A DNA stretch of 64,000 nucleotides from Saccharopolyspora erythraea NRRL 2338. Lineage in GTDB: Bacteria; Actinomycetota; Actinomycetes; Mycobacteriales; Pseudonocardiaceae. Where the stretch lies: the NCBI RefSeq assembly GCF_000062885.1, contig NC_009142.1, forward strand, positions 4,763,584-4,827,583, given 5' to 3'. Positions 1-9,217 of this stretch are shown piece by piece (within the stretch, counting starts at the first letter, position 1; each line of letters starts with the position of its first letter). The notes under the pieces are model-generated. The model made no database searches, was not told where the DNA came from, and saw nothing but the letters and a program-made list of their open reading frames with translations. The position numbers and the translations under genes are program-made.

Positions 1-825
1 AGCACCGCCGAGGAGTTCGGCCGCATCAGCGGGGACCTCGCCGGACCGCTGATGCGCGAACGGGAGGCGTTCGCCCGCCGCTGGACCTACGCCGACGGCG
101 TCTACTCCTCCTCGAAGTGGCCGCCGAACCAGCCGATGTGCATGCACCACGAGCTCAGCTACACGCTGGAGTTCCCCGGCCTGATGATGTTCGCCTGCCT
201 GGGCGCCCCGGCATCCGGTGGCGTGACCGGCGTGGCCGACGCGAGCGCGGTGCTGCGGGCGCTGCCCGCCGACCTCGTCGAGCGGTTCGAGCGGGAGGGC
301 TGGCAGCTTGCGCGCAACTACAACGAGATGGTCGGCGTGCCGTGGCAGGAGGCGTTCGGCACCGAGGACCGCTCCGTGGTCGAGCGCTACTGCCGGGAGA
401 ACTCCATCGAGTTCGAGTGGGACGACATGGACGGGCTGCGGACCAGGCAGCGCCGGTCGGCGGTCATCCGCCACCCCAGGACCGGCGAGCGGGTCTGGTT
501 CAACCAGATCGCTTTCCTCAACGAGTGGACCATCGACCCGGAGGTCCGCGACTACCTCGTCATGGAGTTCGGCCCCGGCGGACTGCCGTTCAACAGCCAC
601 TACGGCAGCGGAGAGCCGATCGGCGACGACGTGATCGCGCTGCTCAACGAGGTCTACGAAAGGCACACGCTGCGCGAGCCGTGGCAGGCGGGCGACCTGA
701 TGCTGGTCGACAACATCGCCCGGGCGCACAGCCGCGAGCCCTACGAGGGCTCCCGCGAGGTGCTGGTGGCGATGGGCGACCCGGTGCGCCTGGCCGAGTG
801 CTCGCCGACCATCGCACTTCCCTGA
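1..825 (+). CDS. SyrP-like Fe(II)/2-oxoglutarate-dependent hydroxylase (TauD family), 5' truncated
   Basis: The frame is open from base 1, so the gene starts upstream of the window; the first visible Met (52) is internal. The sequence matches the TauD/SyrP family: an MHHELSYT segment supplies the H-x-E iron ligands, VDNIARAHSR supplies the distal His, and the conserved middle (PWQEAFGTEDR, VERYCRENSIEFEW, LRTRQ, RHPRTGERVWFNQ) is typical of NRPS-associated SyrP homologues. SyrP hydroxylates the beta carbon of aspartate held on a carrier domain. Here the synthetase has an Asn/Asp-coded module (module 10), so beta-hydroxylation of that residue is the natural inference. It lies 31 bp upstream of sbnB, in the same operon. 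Family assignment is firm; substrate is inferred. Confidence 0.85.
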   Translation, partial: STAEEFGRISGDLAGPLMREREAFARRWTYADGVYSSSKWPPNQPMCMHHELSYTLEFPGLMMFACLGAPASGGVTGVADASAVLRALPADLVERFEREGWQLARNYNEMVGVPWQEAFGTEDRSVVERYCRENSIEFEWDDMDGLRTRQRRSAVIRHPRTGERVWFNQIAFLNEWTIDPEVRDYLVMEFGPGGLPFNSHYGSGEPIGDDVIALLNEVYERHTLREPWQAGDLMLVDNIARAHSREPYEGSREVLVAMGDPVRLAECSPTIALP

Positions 826-856
826 CCGCCCGAACCACCGACCCCGGAGTAGAAGC

Positions 857-1882
857 ATGTCCGCAGTCCCCTCGTTCACGGTGATATCCGGTGCCGAGGT
901 CCAGAATTCGCTCGACGGCCGCCAGAAGCAGGTCGTCGACATCGTGGAGGCGGCCTACCGGCTGCACGGCGAGGAGCGGACGGTGAACCCGCCGTCGTAC
1001 TTCCTGCGCTTCCCCGAACGCCCCACCTCCCGCATCATCGCGCTGCCCGCCTCACTCGGCGGGGACTCCGCGGTGGACGGCATCAAGTGGATCTCCAGCT
1101 TCCCCGGCAACGTCGCCGCCGGGATCCCCCGCGCCTCGGCGGTGCTGGTCCTCAACGACCACGACACCGGATACCCCTTCGCGTGCCTGGAGAGCTCGGT
1201 CATCAGCGCCACCCGCACGGCCGCCTCGGCCGCGCTGGCCGCCGACCGCCTCACCCGCGACCGCGGCCGCCCCCGCCGGGTGGGCTTCTTCGGCGTCGGC
1301 CTGATCGCCCGGTACCTGCACGACTACCTGCAGGCCACCGGCTGGAGCTTCGACGAGATCGGCGTCCACGACCTCTCCGCCGAGCACGCCGACGGGTTCC
1401 GCGGCTACCTGGAGCGGGCCGAGTCCGGGCCGCGGATCACCGTGCACGACAGCGCCGAGGAGCTCATCCGCTCCAGCGACCTGGTCGTGTTCGCCACCGT
1501 CGCGGGCACCCCGCACGTCCACGACCCGGCGTGGTTCGAGCACAACCCGCTGGTGCTGCACGTGTCGCTGCGCGACCTGTCGCCGGAGATCATCCTCTCG
1601 GCGGTCAACGTCGTCGACGACGTCGAGCACTGCCTCAAGGCCGACACCTCGCCGCACCTGGCCGAACAGCGCACCGGCAACCGCGACTTCCTCGACGGCA
1701 CGATCAACGACGTGCTCTGCGGGCGGCTCTCCGTCCCCGCCGACCGGCCGGTGGTGTTCTCCCCGTTCGGCCTGGGCGTGCTGGACCTGGCCGTGGGCAA
1801 GTTCGTCTACGACGAGGTCACCCGCAACGGCCACCCGACGGTCGTGCCCGACTTCTTCTCCGAGCTCAAGCGCTACGGCTGA
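857..1882 (+). CDS. sbnB: SbnB-like N-(carboxyethyl)glutamate dehydrogenase for 2,3-diaminopropionate synthesis
   Basis: 341 aa, ornithine cyclodeaminase/mu-crystallin fold. A Rossmann segment starts near residue 145 (RRVGFFGVGLIARYL), preceded by the substrate domain (VDGIKWISSFPGN, LESSVISATRTAA) that is characteristic of SbnB. SbnB oxidises the glutamate-aminopropionate conjugate made by SbnA, giving L-2,3-diaminopropionate (Dap) and 2-oxoglutarate. ATG chosen with GGAG about 8 nt upstream. It sits between the SyrP-like gene and sbnA; the pair is a recognised Dap cassette in staphyloferrin B, viomycin and zwittermicin type clusters. Supplies a Dap building block for the NRPS. Confidence 0.9.
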   Translation: MSAVPSFTVISGAEVQNSLDGRQKQVVDIVEAAYRLHGEERTVNPPSYFLRFPERPTSRIIALPASLGGDSAVDGIKWISSFPGNVAAGIPRASAVLVLNDHDTGYPFACLESSVISATRTAASAALAADRLTRDRGRPRRVGFFGVGLIARYLHDYLQATGWSFDEIGVHDLSAEHADGFRGYLERAESGPRITVHDSAEELIRSSDLVVFATVAGTPHVHDPAWFEHNPLVLHVSLRDLSPEIILSAVNVVDDVEHCLKADTSPHLAEQRTGNRDFLDGTINDVLCGRLSVPADRPVVFSPFGLGVLDLAVGKFVYDEVTRNGHPTVVPDFFSELKRYG

Positions 1883-1941
1883 GCTCCAGGGGCCTCACCG
1901 CAACACGCTCGGTTCGTTCCCGCCAAGACGGAGATAGCTCG

Positions 1942-2925
1942 GTGCCCATCATTTCGCAGCCGCACGAATTCAACGAGGACGACCTCTACGTCGACCTCCG
2001 GCCCACCTTCGGCGTCCCGCTGTACGTCAAGTGCGAGGGGTTCAACTTCGCCGGGTCGATCAAGCTGAAGGCCGCCGACGCGATGGTGGCCGCGGCCGAG
2101 CGGTCCGGGGTGCTCGGTCCCGGCTCGATCCTGGTCGAGTCGTCGTCGGGCAACCTCGGGGTGGCGCTGAGCGTGATCGCCGCCAGCAGGGGCTACCGGT
2201 TCGTGTGCGTGACCGACTCGCGGTGCAACCTGGCGACCAAGCAGGTGATGGAGTCGCTGGGCTGCGAGGTGCACACCATCACCGAGCCCGACCGCGACGG
2301 CGGGTTCCTGGCCGCCAGGCTCGCCCACGTCCGCGAGCTGTGCGAGGGCGACGACCGCTACGTGTGGCTGAACCAGTACGCCAACCCGGACAACTGGTCG
2401 GCGCACTACCGGACCACCGCGCCCTCGATCGACCGGGCCTTCCCCAAGCTCGACGTGCTCTTCGTCGGAGCGGGCACCACGGGCACCCTGATGGGTTGCG
2501 CCCGGTACTTCAAGCGGTTCCGCCCTGCCGTGAAGGTCGTGGCGGTCGACGCGGTCGGCTCGGTCACCTTCGGCGGCCCGGCCGCACCCCGCATGATCCC
2601 CGGCCTGGGGACCGGGGTGCGGCCGCAGCTGCTCGACGAGTCCTTCGTCGACGACGTCGTGCTGGTCGACGAGATCGACACCGTGCGGACCTGCCACCGG
2701 CTGGCCGCGCGCGGCTTCCTGTTCGGCGGCTCCACCGGCACGGTCATCAGCGGCGCGACCCGGTGGATGGACGCCAACGACGCCGGCCCCGCCACCACGG
2801 CGGTGACCATCGCCCCCGACCTCGGGGAGCGCTACCTCGACTCGCTGTACCAGCCGAGCTGGGTGCGCGAGGTCTACCAGACCGATGCGCTGGACCTGGC
2901 CAGCGGCGGCGTCGGGGCGCGCTGA
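1942..2925 (+). CDS. sbnA: SbnA-like PLP enzyme (O-phosphoserine + glutamate condensation)
   Basis: 327 aa, cysteine synthase/PLP fold type II. The PLP lysine lies in FNFAGSIKLKAA (about residue 38); a SSSGNLGVAL loop and a GAGTTGTLMG phosphate-binding loop follow. SbnA joins O-phospho-L-serine and L-glutamate, giving the substrate of SbnB. GTG start chosen from the CGGAG motif about 9 nt upstream; a start further upstream would run back into sbnB. Separated from sbnB by 59 bp. The operon ends at a hairpin just downstream and faces the beta-lactamase gene. Confidence 0.9.
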   Translation: MPIISQPHEFNEDDLYVDLRPTFGVPLYVKCEGFNFAGSIKLKAADAMVAAAERSGVLGPGSILVESSSGNLGVALSVIAASRGYRFVCVTDSRCNLATKQVMESLGCEVHTITEPDRDGGFLAARLAHVRELCEGDDRYVWLNQYANPDNWSAHYRTTAPSIDRAFPKLDVLFVGAGTTGTLMGCARYFKRFRPAVKVVAVDAVGSVTFGGPAAPRMIPGLGTGVRPQLLDESFVDDVVLVDEIDTVRTCHRLAARGFLFGGSTGTVISGATRWMDANDAGPATTAVTIAPDLGERYLDSLYQPSWVREVYQTDALDLASGGVGAR

Positions 2926-2949
2926 GCCGAGGCGCCGACACGTGTGCCG

Positions 2950-2980
2950 ACGCCCACCGCGGAGAAACCGTGGTGGGCGT
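2950..2980. terminator. Hairpin between convergent sbnA and beta-lactamase genes
   Basis: Arms 2951-2962 and 2968-2979 form a 12-bp stem with one G-T wobble around a 5-nt loop (AGAAA), plus an outer A-T pair. No clear U-tract, as is common in actinomycetes. Lies in the 81-bp gap between two convergent genes, so it can serve both. Confidence 0.6.
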
Positions 2981-3006
2981 TCGCATCCGTGGGTCCGGGC
3001 GGCTCG

Positions 3007-3909
3007 TCAGGTCAGCGTGGCGATGACGTGCGCGGCGGCCTCGGCGAGGAGGGCTTCGTCGTACTCGGCGTCCTTGGCGGGCTTGCTGGACATGATCGCG
3101 ATCACCAGCGGTGCGGAGTCCGGCGGCCACACCACGGCGATGTCGTTGAGCGTGCCGTAGTCACCGGTGCCGGTCTTGTTCGCCACGGTCCAGCCCGGCG
3201 GGACGGCGGCCTTGATGCGCCGGGCGCCGGTGGTGCCGCGTTGGAGCAGGTCGCGGAGGAAGGCGCGCTTGTCCTCGGGCAGCGCGTCCTTCAGCACCAG
3301 CTCGTCGAAGTCGGTGCCGAACGCGCGAGGCGAACTCGTGTCGCGGGGGTCTCCCGGAGTGGCTTCCACGATCAGCGGCTCGACCCGGTCCATCCGGGTC
3401 ACCTCGTCACCGAGGCCGCGAGCGTAGGCGGTCAGCTCGGCCGGCCCGCCGAGATCGCGCAGCAGCAGGTTGCCCGCCGTGCCGTCGCTGTAGCGGACCG
3501 CGGCGTCGCACAGCTGGCGGATCGTCATCCCCGTGGACACGTGCTGCCTGGTGATGACCGAGCTCTTCATGAGATCGGCCTCGCCGTAGGTGACGAGCGC
3601 GTCCAGGTGCGACATCGGGTTGCGGTGCAGGACCGCGGCCGTCGCCAGCGCCTTGAACGTCGAGCAGAACGCGAAGCGTTCGTCCGCCCGGTGGGCCACG
3701 GTCGCGCCGGTGCCGGTGGCCAGGGCGTACACCCCCAGGCGCGCACCGAACTTCCGCTCCAGCCCGGCCAGGTGGTCGTCGTGATCGGGCGCCACGACGG
3801 CGGGCGGAGGCGCCGCCGGCGCCTCTCCCCTCGCGCATCCCGCCAGCGGCACGAGCGCCGCCATTCCCAGCAGAGCGCGGCGGGTGACCGCCGGACGCGA
3901 TGCCGTCAT
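3007..3909 (-). CDS. bla: Class A beta-lactamase, Tat-exported lipoprotein
   Basis: 300 aa. N-terminus has a twin-arginine signal (VTRRALLGMAALVPLAGC) ending in a lipobox LAGC, so the product is probably exported folded and lipid-anchored. Catalytic motifs: STFK (S-x-x-K, about residue 83), SDG (about 140, as in M. tuberculosis BlaC instead of SDN), the omega-loop general base Glu in RVEPLIVEATPGDPRDT (about 175) and KTG (about 244). In standard alignment the omega-loop Asn170 is replaced by Val, which is unusual. ATG chosen with a GAGGAAG ribosome site just upstream; the longer open frame upstream overlaps mbtH and is not real. Hydrolyses beta-lactams; no obvious link to the peptide product. 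Confidence 0.93.
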   Translation of the reverse strand: MTASRPAVTRRALLGMAALVPLAGCARGEAPAAPPPAVVAPDHDDHLAGLERKFGARLGVYALATGTGATVAHRADERFAFCSTFKALATAAVLHRNPMSHLDALVTYGEADLMKSSVITRQHVSTGMTIRQLCDAAVRYSDGTAGNLLLRDLGGPAELTAYARGLGDEVTRMDRVEPLIVEATPGDPRDTSSPRAFGTDFDELVLKDALPEDKRAFLRDLLQRGTTGARRIKAAVPPGWTVANKTGTGDYGTLNDIAVVWPPDSAPLVIAIMSSKPAKDAEYDEALLAEAAAHVIATLT

Positions 3910-3997
3910 CGTCTTCCTCCCTCTGGTGGGCCCGCGGCCATCATGGCGGGCTCCGACGGACGCGGCGACGGAATTCCGCCGGCCGCGCAACGACGAA

Positions 3998-4035
3998 CGG
4001 CGGAGGTTGACCGCGGGAGCAGTCCACCTCCGCCG
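3998..4035 (-). terminator. Hairpin after mbtH
   Basis: Perfect 10-bp stem (3998-4007 with 4026-4035) around an 18-nt loop, 15 nt past the mbtH stop. Ends the thioesterase/A-KR-T/mbtH transcript and separates it from the beta-lactamase gene. Confidence 0.55.
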
Positions 4036-4049
4036 TGCGGGGCGCGGGA

Positions 4050-4268
4050 TCAGTTCCCGGCCGCCTCCATCGCCTCGACGAGGCTCCTGGGCCGCAGGTC
4101 GGTCCAGTGCTCCTCGACGTAGGCCAGGCAAGCGTCGCGGGTGTCCTCGCCGTGGACCTCGGTCCACCCGGCGGGCACCTCGGCGAACGCGGGCCACAGC
4201 GAGTGCTGGCCCTCGTCGTTGACCAGCACCAGGTACGTGCCGTCGGGGTCCTCGAAGGGGTTGGTCAT
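4050..4268 (-). CDS. mbtH: MbtH-like protein
   Basis: 72 aa, the normal size. Carries the family signature: [33 protein letters not shown] (S-L-W-P and the second Trp) and WTDLRPRSL. MbtH proteins bind adenylation domains and are often needed for their solubility and activity, so this is the likely partner of the NRPS A domains. ATG with AGAGGA about 10 nt upstream. Begins 23 bp after the A-KR-T gene, in one operon with it and the thioesterase. Confidence 0.95.
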   Translation of the reverse strand: MTNPFEDPDGTYLVLVNDEGQHSLWPAFAEVPAGWTEVHGEDTRDACLAYVEEHWTDLRPRSLVEAMEAAGN

Positions 4269-4291
4269 CGGACTCGTTCCTCTCTGCCGCG

Positions 4292-7200
4292 TCACCGGGC
4301 CTTGTCGAGCACCTCGGCCAGGCGGCCGACGGTGGGGTGGTCGTAGAGCTGGTGCACCGCCATCCTGGCGGGCAGCGTGCCGTTGATGCGCGCGACGAGC
4401 TGCGCCGCGCGCAGGGAGTTGCCGCCGAGCTCGAAGAACGCGTCGTCGCGTCCGACCCGCTCGCGGCCGAGAACCTCGCCCCAGATCGCGGCGAGCCGCC
4501 GCTCCAGGTCCGTCTCCGGCTCGGCGTAGCGGCGGCGCTCCCCCGCCGACGCCGCACGCGCCGCCGCCAGCAGCCCGGCCTGGTCGACCCGGCCGGCCGC
4601 GTCGCGCGGGACGCGGTCCACCCGCGAGAAGCGCACCGGGGCCTCGCACCGGGCGACCAGCTCGGCGGTGGCCTCGCGCAGCTCCGCCTCGTCCACGCCG
4701 GCACCGCTGTAGGCCACCACGATCTCGGTGCTGCGCGAATGTTCCGGGGCGAGCTCGGCGATGATGTCCTCGTTGCGGCCGTCGAGCCCGATCAGCAGGT
4801 TCACGCGGTCCTGTCCCAGCGCCGTCAGCAACGACGACAACCCGCTCGCGTCGTCGATGGGCACGAACCCGCGCGAGGCCGCGGCGGCCGACGGGCTGCC
4901 CCGGTTCATCCCGCTGCCGGTCCACATGCTCCACGACAGGCACCGCACCGGCCTGCCGAGCTCGTGGCCCCAGTGGTCGGCGAAGCCGTTGAGGAAGCTG
5001 TTCGCCGAGGAGTACGCGCCGAAGGAGCTGCCGCCGAACTCGGCGTTGACCGACGAGAACAGCACCAGCAGCGTGTCCGGCCGGTCGCGCAGCACCTCCG
5101 CGATGGCCATCGTGCCGTGCACCTTGGCCCGGTAGGTCCGGGCGAACTCGCCGCGCGAGGCGCGCGCGACCGTGTGCTCCTCCAGCCGGGACCACTGCTG
5201 CGAGACGTCGTTGCTCGCCAGGTGCAGGACCCCGTCCAGCGACCTCCCCCACCGCCGCTCGGCCTGCGCGACGGCGCTGTGCAGGGCGGCGGTGTCGCCG
5301 ACGTCCAGCGCCCGGTACTCGACCTCGCCGAGCGTGCGCAGGTCTGCCAGCCGCTCCGCCTTCGGCGTCCCCTCCGCGACCGGACTGCGTCCGATCAGCA
5401 GCAACCGCGCCTGGTAGGCCGCCAGCAGGTACTCGGCGATCTGCTGCGCGATGCCGCCGAGACCGCCGGTGATCGCGTACACCCCTCCCTGGACCAGCGC
5501 GGGGGAGCTGCCGGCTTCGGGCTCCACCGGTCGCAGCCTGGGCACCAGCCTGGTGCCACCGCGGTGTGCGACCACATCGGCGTCGGGCACCGCGTCGAGC
5601 TCGGCGCGCACGATCGCGGCCCACCGCTCGGGCGTGGCCGCCGGCAGGTCGACCTGCCGCAGCACCGGGACCGCGCCCTCGGCGACGGCCGTGCGGACCA
5701 GGCCGGGCAGCGCGCCCTTGGCGACGTCCACCGCGTCGCCGTCGCCGGTGCGCACGCCGCCGGTGGTGAGGACGAGGACCTCGGGCCGGCGCTCCCACGA
5801 GGCCAGCTCGCCGAGCAGCATCCGCACCGACAGCGCACCGGAGCGGAGACCGGCGTCGATGTCTCCTCCCGGTGTCGCAGCCCATGCGTGCACCACGGCG
5901 TCGATCCGGCCGAAGTCGCTTCGAACCGCGGTGAGCAGTTCGCGGTAGTGCGCCGGGTTGGCGTCGTCGATGGAGAAGCGGTTGCCGTCGCGGGCGAAGC
6001 GCGTACCCGGCAGGACGACCACGTCGTGCTCGCCGAGCCACTGCTCCCGCTCGACGTCGGCGAACAGCACCCGCACACCCGCGCGGGACTCGGACTCCAC
6101 AATGGACTGCGCGGTCCAGACCCGCTCGAAGAACCAGTTGTCCTCGGACGGGGGCTCCTCCTCGACCGGACCGCCCTCCAGGGCGCGCAGCGCGTCGGCG
6201 AACTTGCCCGCGCGCAGGTCGGCGACGAGCTGGGAACGCTGGATCTTGCCGCTGCCGGTCTTGGGGAACGCCTCGCGCTCGACCGGAACCACTTGGTGCG
6301 GCTGCAACCCGATGTCGAAGGCCAGCCTGGCCCTGATCGCGGCCACCGTGCCCGCCACGTCGGCGGACGCGGGCACGAAGAAGACGACCAGCCGGTCGGT
6401 GTCGGTGCCCTCCCCCGCGTCGTTGCACGCGGCCACGAAGGTGACCTCGGTGCCGGGCACCTGCTCCACGACGGACTCGATGTCGAAGTTCAGGTAGTTC
6501 ACGCCCTGGATGACGATGAGGTCGCTGTCGCGTCCGGTGAGCGTCAGCCTGCCGTCGTGGACGAAGCCGAGGTCACCGCTGTTGAACCAGCCGTCCTCGG
6601 TGCAGGCCTTCCGGTTGGCCTCGTCGTTGCGGTAGTAGCCGGTCATCATCGTGCTGCCGGAGAACTGCACCCGGCCGACGTGGTCCTCGGGCAGCGGCCG
6701 GTCGTGGTCGTCGGCGATCCGCAGCGCCAGCCCCGGCAGCGGGCGGCCGACCTCGGTGAAGGTGATGACCTCCGGGACGTCCCGGGGCGGCACCACGCGC
6801 AGCCTGCCGCCGAGCGAGGCTTTCTCGACGCTGATGGTGCCCTGCGCCGGGTCGTCGGCCGAGAGCCTGGAGTAGATGGTGCCGGAGGCGATCTCCGACA
6901 TCCCGAAGGTCGGCAGCAGCGCGTCCGCGGGCAGGCCGTAGGGCCGCAGCACCTCCAGGAACCGCTGCGCGGTGCGGGTCACCACCGCCTCACCGCCGTT
7001 GCAGATGTGGCGCAGGCACGACAGATCCCACGCGCGGCCGGCCGCGCGTTCGGCGTTGTCGTTGAACAGCGAGAAGGCGAAGTTCGGGGCCCAGGTGTTG
7101 GTCACCCGGAACCGGTGCACCCAGTCCATCCACACCAGCGGGTCGGCCAGGAACGCGTCCGTCTCGGCGTTGACGTGCTGGTGGCGCAGGACCACGTTGC

Positions 7201-8074
7201 TGACGTTGTGCATGATGACGCCGCCGACGTGGTCCATGGGGATCCAGTTCAGCGACACGTCGTGCTCGCCGAAGCCGTTGACCGCGGCGCTGGCCAGCGT
7301 GCGGGCGATGATGCTGGCGTGGGCGTGCCGGACGCACTTGGGCACACCGGTGCTGCCCGAGGTGAGCAGTTGCACGGCCGGGTCACCGGGTTCGACCGGG
7401 TGGGGATCGGCGTCGGCACCGGCGCGGCGCAGTTCCTCGTTGCAGTAGGCGGTGATCTCGGCGTCCCAGCCGGAACCGAGCCCCCGGACCCCTTCCAGCA
7501 GCTCGGCGTCGGTGAGGATCACCGGGCGGCCCAGCAGCTCCCACGCGTTGCGCAGCTTGCGTGTACCGGCGTTCTCGCGGTCGAACCCGAGCGGGACCCC
7601 GCACGGGGTCGGAACGTAGCCGCCGAGCACGCACGCCCAGAACGCGGTGACGAAGTTCCGGTTGCCTGCGAACTGGAACAGCACCGAGTCGCCCGGCGCC
7701 AGCCCGCGTTCGCCGAGCCCGGCGAGCAGCTCCCGCGCCTCGGTGAGCAGCTCGGCGTAGCTCTGGAAGCTCTCACCGCCGTCGGCGGCGATGAACGTGG
7801 TTCCGCGATCGGGGGCCAGTTCGGCGGCCAGCCGCAATCCTTCCTGCAGGGTTGTAGGGGCCGACGGGTCGTGCGGCAGCTCGCCGCCGTGGACCTCGGC
7901 CGTCGGCAGGTCCGCCCCGCCGACCTCGCGCTCGGCGGTCGCGCCGGTGACCGGCGTGCGCGCGGGCGTCGCCGCCCGCGACCGCGCCTGCCTGCGGACG
8001 CCGCAGGCGGCGTCGGAGACACCGGCGTGCGCGCGGACCGCCGCGGACAGCTCCGCCATCAACTCGCTGGACAT
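4292..8074 (-). CDS. AMP-ligase - ketoreductase - carrier protein (A-KR-T) enzyme
   Basis: 1,260 aa. An acyl-adenylate-forming domain fills about residues 75-640 ([12 protein letters not shown] near 243, [32 protein letters not shown] near 608); it resembles fatty acyl-AMP/acid-activating ligases more than amino acid A domains. A PKS-type ketoreductase follows (about 660-1090): [13 protein letters not shown] cofactor loop near 866 and the K-S-Y-N catalytic set ([26 protein letters not shown]). After a short A-subdomain-like stretch, a carrier domain (ELGGNSLRA, Ser near 1220) ends the protein. It should load a keto acid, reduce it and hold the hydroxyacyl product. No C or TE domain, so the product must be passed on in trans. 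Start 8074 has GAGGAGG upstream; ATG 8059 is the alternative. Confidence 0.85.
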   Translation of the reverse strand: MSSELMAELSAAVRAHAGVSDAACGVRRQARSRAATPARTPVTGATAEREVGGADLPTAEVHGGELPHDPSAPTTLQEGLRLAAELAPDRGTTFIAADGGESFQSYAELLTEARELLAGLGERGLAPGDSVLFQFAGNRNFVTAFWACVLGGYVPTPCGVPLGFDRENAGTRKLRNAWELLGRPVILTDAELLEGVRGLGSGWDAEITAYCNEELRRAGADADPHPVEPGDPAVQLLTSGSTGVPKCVRHAHASIIARTLASAAVNGFGEHDVSLNWIPMDHVGGVIMHNVSNVVLRHQHVNAETDAFLADPLVWMDWVHRFRVTNTWAPNFAFSLFNDNAERAAGRAWDLSCLRHICNGGEAVVTRTAQRFLEVLRPYGLPADALLPTFGMSEIASGTIYSRLSADDPAQGTISVEKASLGGRLRVVPPRDVPEVITFTEVGRPLPGLALRIADDHDRPLPEDHVGRVQFSGSTMMTGYYRNDEANRKACTEDGWFNSGDLGFVHDGRLTLTGRDSDLIVIQGVNYLNFDIESVVEQVPGTEVTFVAACNDAGEGTDTDRLVVFFVPASADVAGTVAAIRARLAFDIGLQPHQVVPVEREAFPKTGSGKIQRSQLVADLRAGKFADALRALEGGPVEEEPPSEDNWFFERVWTAQSIVESESRAGVRVLFADVEREQWLGEHDVVVLPGTRFARDGNRFSIDDANPAHYRELLTAVRSDFGRIDAVVHAWAATPGGDIDAGLRSGALSVRMLLGELASWERRPEVLVLTTGGVRTGDGDAVDVAKGALPGLVRTAVAEGAVPVLRQVDLPAATPERWAAIVRAELDAVPDADVVAHRGGTRLVPRLRPVEPEAGSSPALVQGGVYAITGGLGGIAQQIAEYLLAAYQARLLLIGRSPVAEGTPKAERLADLRTLGEVEYRALDVGDTAALHSAVAQAERRWGRSLDGVLHLASNDVSQQWSRLEEHTVARASRGEFARTYRAKVHGTMAIAEVLRDRPDTLLVLFSSVNAEFGGSSFGAYSSANSFLNGFADHWGHELGRPVRCLSWSMWTGSGMNRGSPSAAAASRGFVPIDDASGLSSLLTALGQDRVNLLIGLDGRNEDIIAELAPEHSRSTEIVVAYSGAGVDEAELREATAELVARCEAPVRFSRVDRVPRDAAGRVDQAGLLAAARAASAGERRRYAEPETDLERRLAAIWGEVLGRERVGRDDAFFELGGNSLRAAQLVARINGTLPARMAVHQLYDHPTVGRLAEVLDKAR

Positions 8075-8859
8075 CTGGGCCGAACCTCCTCGGTGCGCGG
8101 CTGGTCCCCGCCGAGGAGGAGCCGCCCGATCTCCTCCGCCAGCTCCCGGGGGCGGTCGTTGAGGTAGAAGTGGCCGCCCTCGAAAATCCGGAGCCGGAAA
8201 GCGCCGCTGGTCTGTTCCTGCCACGCCCGCATCGCCTGCTCCGGGGCGCGTTCGTCGTCGTGTCCACCCAGGACGGTGATGGCCGCCGCCAGCGGTGGCT
8301 CGGGGCGGTACTCGTAGCGCTCGCCGAGCGTGAAGTCGGCGCGCAGCGCGGGGAGCAGCAGCCGCATCAGCTCGGGGTCGCCGGCCACCGACTCGGCGGT
8401 CCCGCCCAGCGATCCCAGCGCCGCGACGAACTCCTCGTCGGGCAGCTCGTGGATCGGCTCGGCCACCGGCGGCCGGTCCGGCGCGACCTCGCCGCTGAGC
8501 AGCAGGTGCTCCGGCTGCGGTCCGCCGCGGCCCCGCAGCGCCCGGGCCAGCTCGAAGGCCAGCAGCGCGCCACCGCTGTGACCGAAGAACGCGAACGGCC
8601 CCCGGAGGTAGGGACGCATCGTGAGCCCGAGCGTGCGCACCGCGGCGGTGAGGTCGGTCAGCGGCTGTTCGCGGATCCGGTCCTCCCGGCCGGGGAGCTG
8701 GAGCGCGATCAGCTCGACCTCCGGGGGCAGCAGCCGCGGCCATTCGGCGAAGGTGGCCGCACCGGCGCCGGCGTGCGGGAAGCAGAACAACCGGACCCGC
8801 GGGTCGGTACGCCGAGCACGCCGCACGAACGGCGACTCGACGGTGAACGAGTCGAGCAT
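8059..8859 (-). CDS. Type II (editing) thioesterase, GrsT family
   Basis: 266 aa alpha/beta hydrolase: LFCFPHAGAGA near the N-terminus, the nucleophile elbow GHSGGALLAF, LLSGEVAPDRP, and the C-terminal GGHFYLND His. Type II thioesterases clear wrong or stalled acyl groups from NRPS/PKS carrier domains. First gene of the thioesterase/A-KR-T/mbtH operon; its stop overlaps the start of the next gene. I chose ATG 8859 over 8871 because the predicted -10 box (8867-8872) covers the upstream ATG and places transcription start at about 8859-8860, that is, a leaderless message; no ribosome site is visible for either Met. Confidence 0.88.
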   Translation of the reverse strand: MLDSFTVESPFVRRARRTDPRVRLFCFPHAGAGAATFAEWPRLLPPEVELIALQLPGREDRIREQPLTDLTAAVRTLGLTMRPYLRGPFAFFGHSGGALLAFELARALRGRGGPQPEHLLLSGEVAPDRPPVAEPIHELPDEEFVAALGSLGGTAESVAGDPELMRLLLPALRADFTLGERYEYRPEPPLAAAITVLGGHDDERAPEQAMRAWQEQTSGAFRLRIFEGGHFYLNDRPRELAEEIGRLLLGGDQPRTEEVRPRCPAS

Positions 8860-8866
8860 GCGACCG

Positions 8867-8901
8867 ACCATAGGAACGGCGTTTATCGGGGCAATATCGC
8901 G
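8867..8901 (-). promoter_or_regulatory. Predicted SARP-type promoter of the thioesterase operon
   Basis: Read on the minus strand: heptamers CGCGATA (8895-8901) and CCCGATA (8884-8890), 11 bp apart, then an 11-nt gap and a TATGGT -10 box (8867-8872). Direct heptamers with 11-bp period overlapping the -35 region are the known binding pattern of SARP activators. The NRPS promoter has the same heptamer spacing and the same distance to its -10. Confidence 0.6.
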
Positions 8902-9158
8902 ACAACTTCCATGGCTCGCCGACCGCCGGCGGGAGCTTCGCGCACACGGAAGCACAGACGTGCTCGCGCTGTTGCGGCCTCGTCCTTTCAGGCCGTTGTG
9001 GACAGCGGCTTGTGTGTTGTGGCCACCTGCGGCGGCATCGCCGTGCACATGCTGGACACGCAGCGGAGCCACCTGCGCCGCTGCCGTCAGACGGTCGCGG
9101 AACCGGACGGTGAGGTCGGTCTGCCCGTACCGGGCCGGCTCACGGGATCACCGGGCTT
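8902..9158. other. Intergenic, no feature recognised
   Basis: Gap between the thioesterase promoter and the hairpin behind the second NRPS gene. I see no convincing gene, repeat or RNA here. Confidence 0.5.
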
Positions 9159-9197
9159 TCGTCCACGGCGCAGGCAACCGGCCGGCGCCGTGGACGA
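9159..9197 (-). terminator. Hairpin after the second NRPS gene
   Basis: Perfect 13-bp stem (9159-9171 with 9185-9197) and a 13-nt loop, 21 nt past the NRPS stop. No U-tract, an I-shaped actinomycete-type terminator. Confidence 0.65.
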
Positions 9198-9217
9198 TCA
9201 GCCGCCGATCCGGCATG

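Noticed and set aside
3007-3909. Beta-lactamase as self-resistance for the cluster product
   Set aside because: Nothing in the cluster predicts a beta-lactam ring; it may simply be a chromosomal lactamase.
3007-4704. Beta-lactamase reading frame extending to 565 codons
   Set aside because: The extension overlaps mbtH and the A-KR-T gene out of frame; a ribosome site and Tat signal fix the start at 3909.
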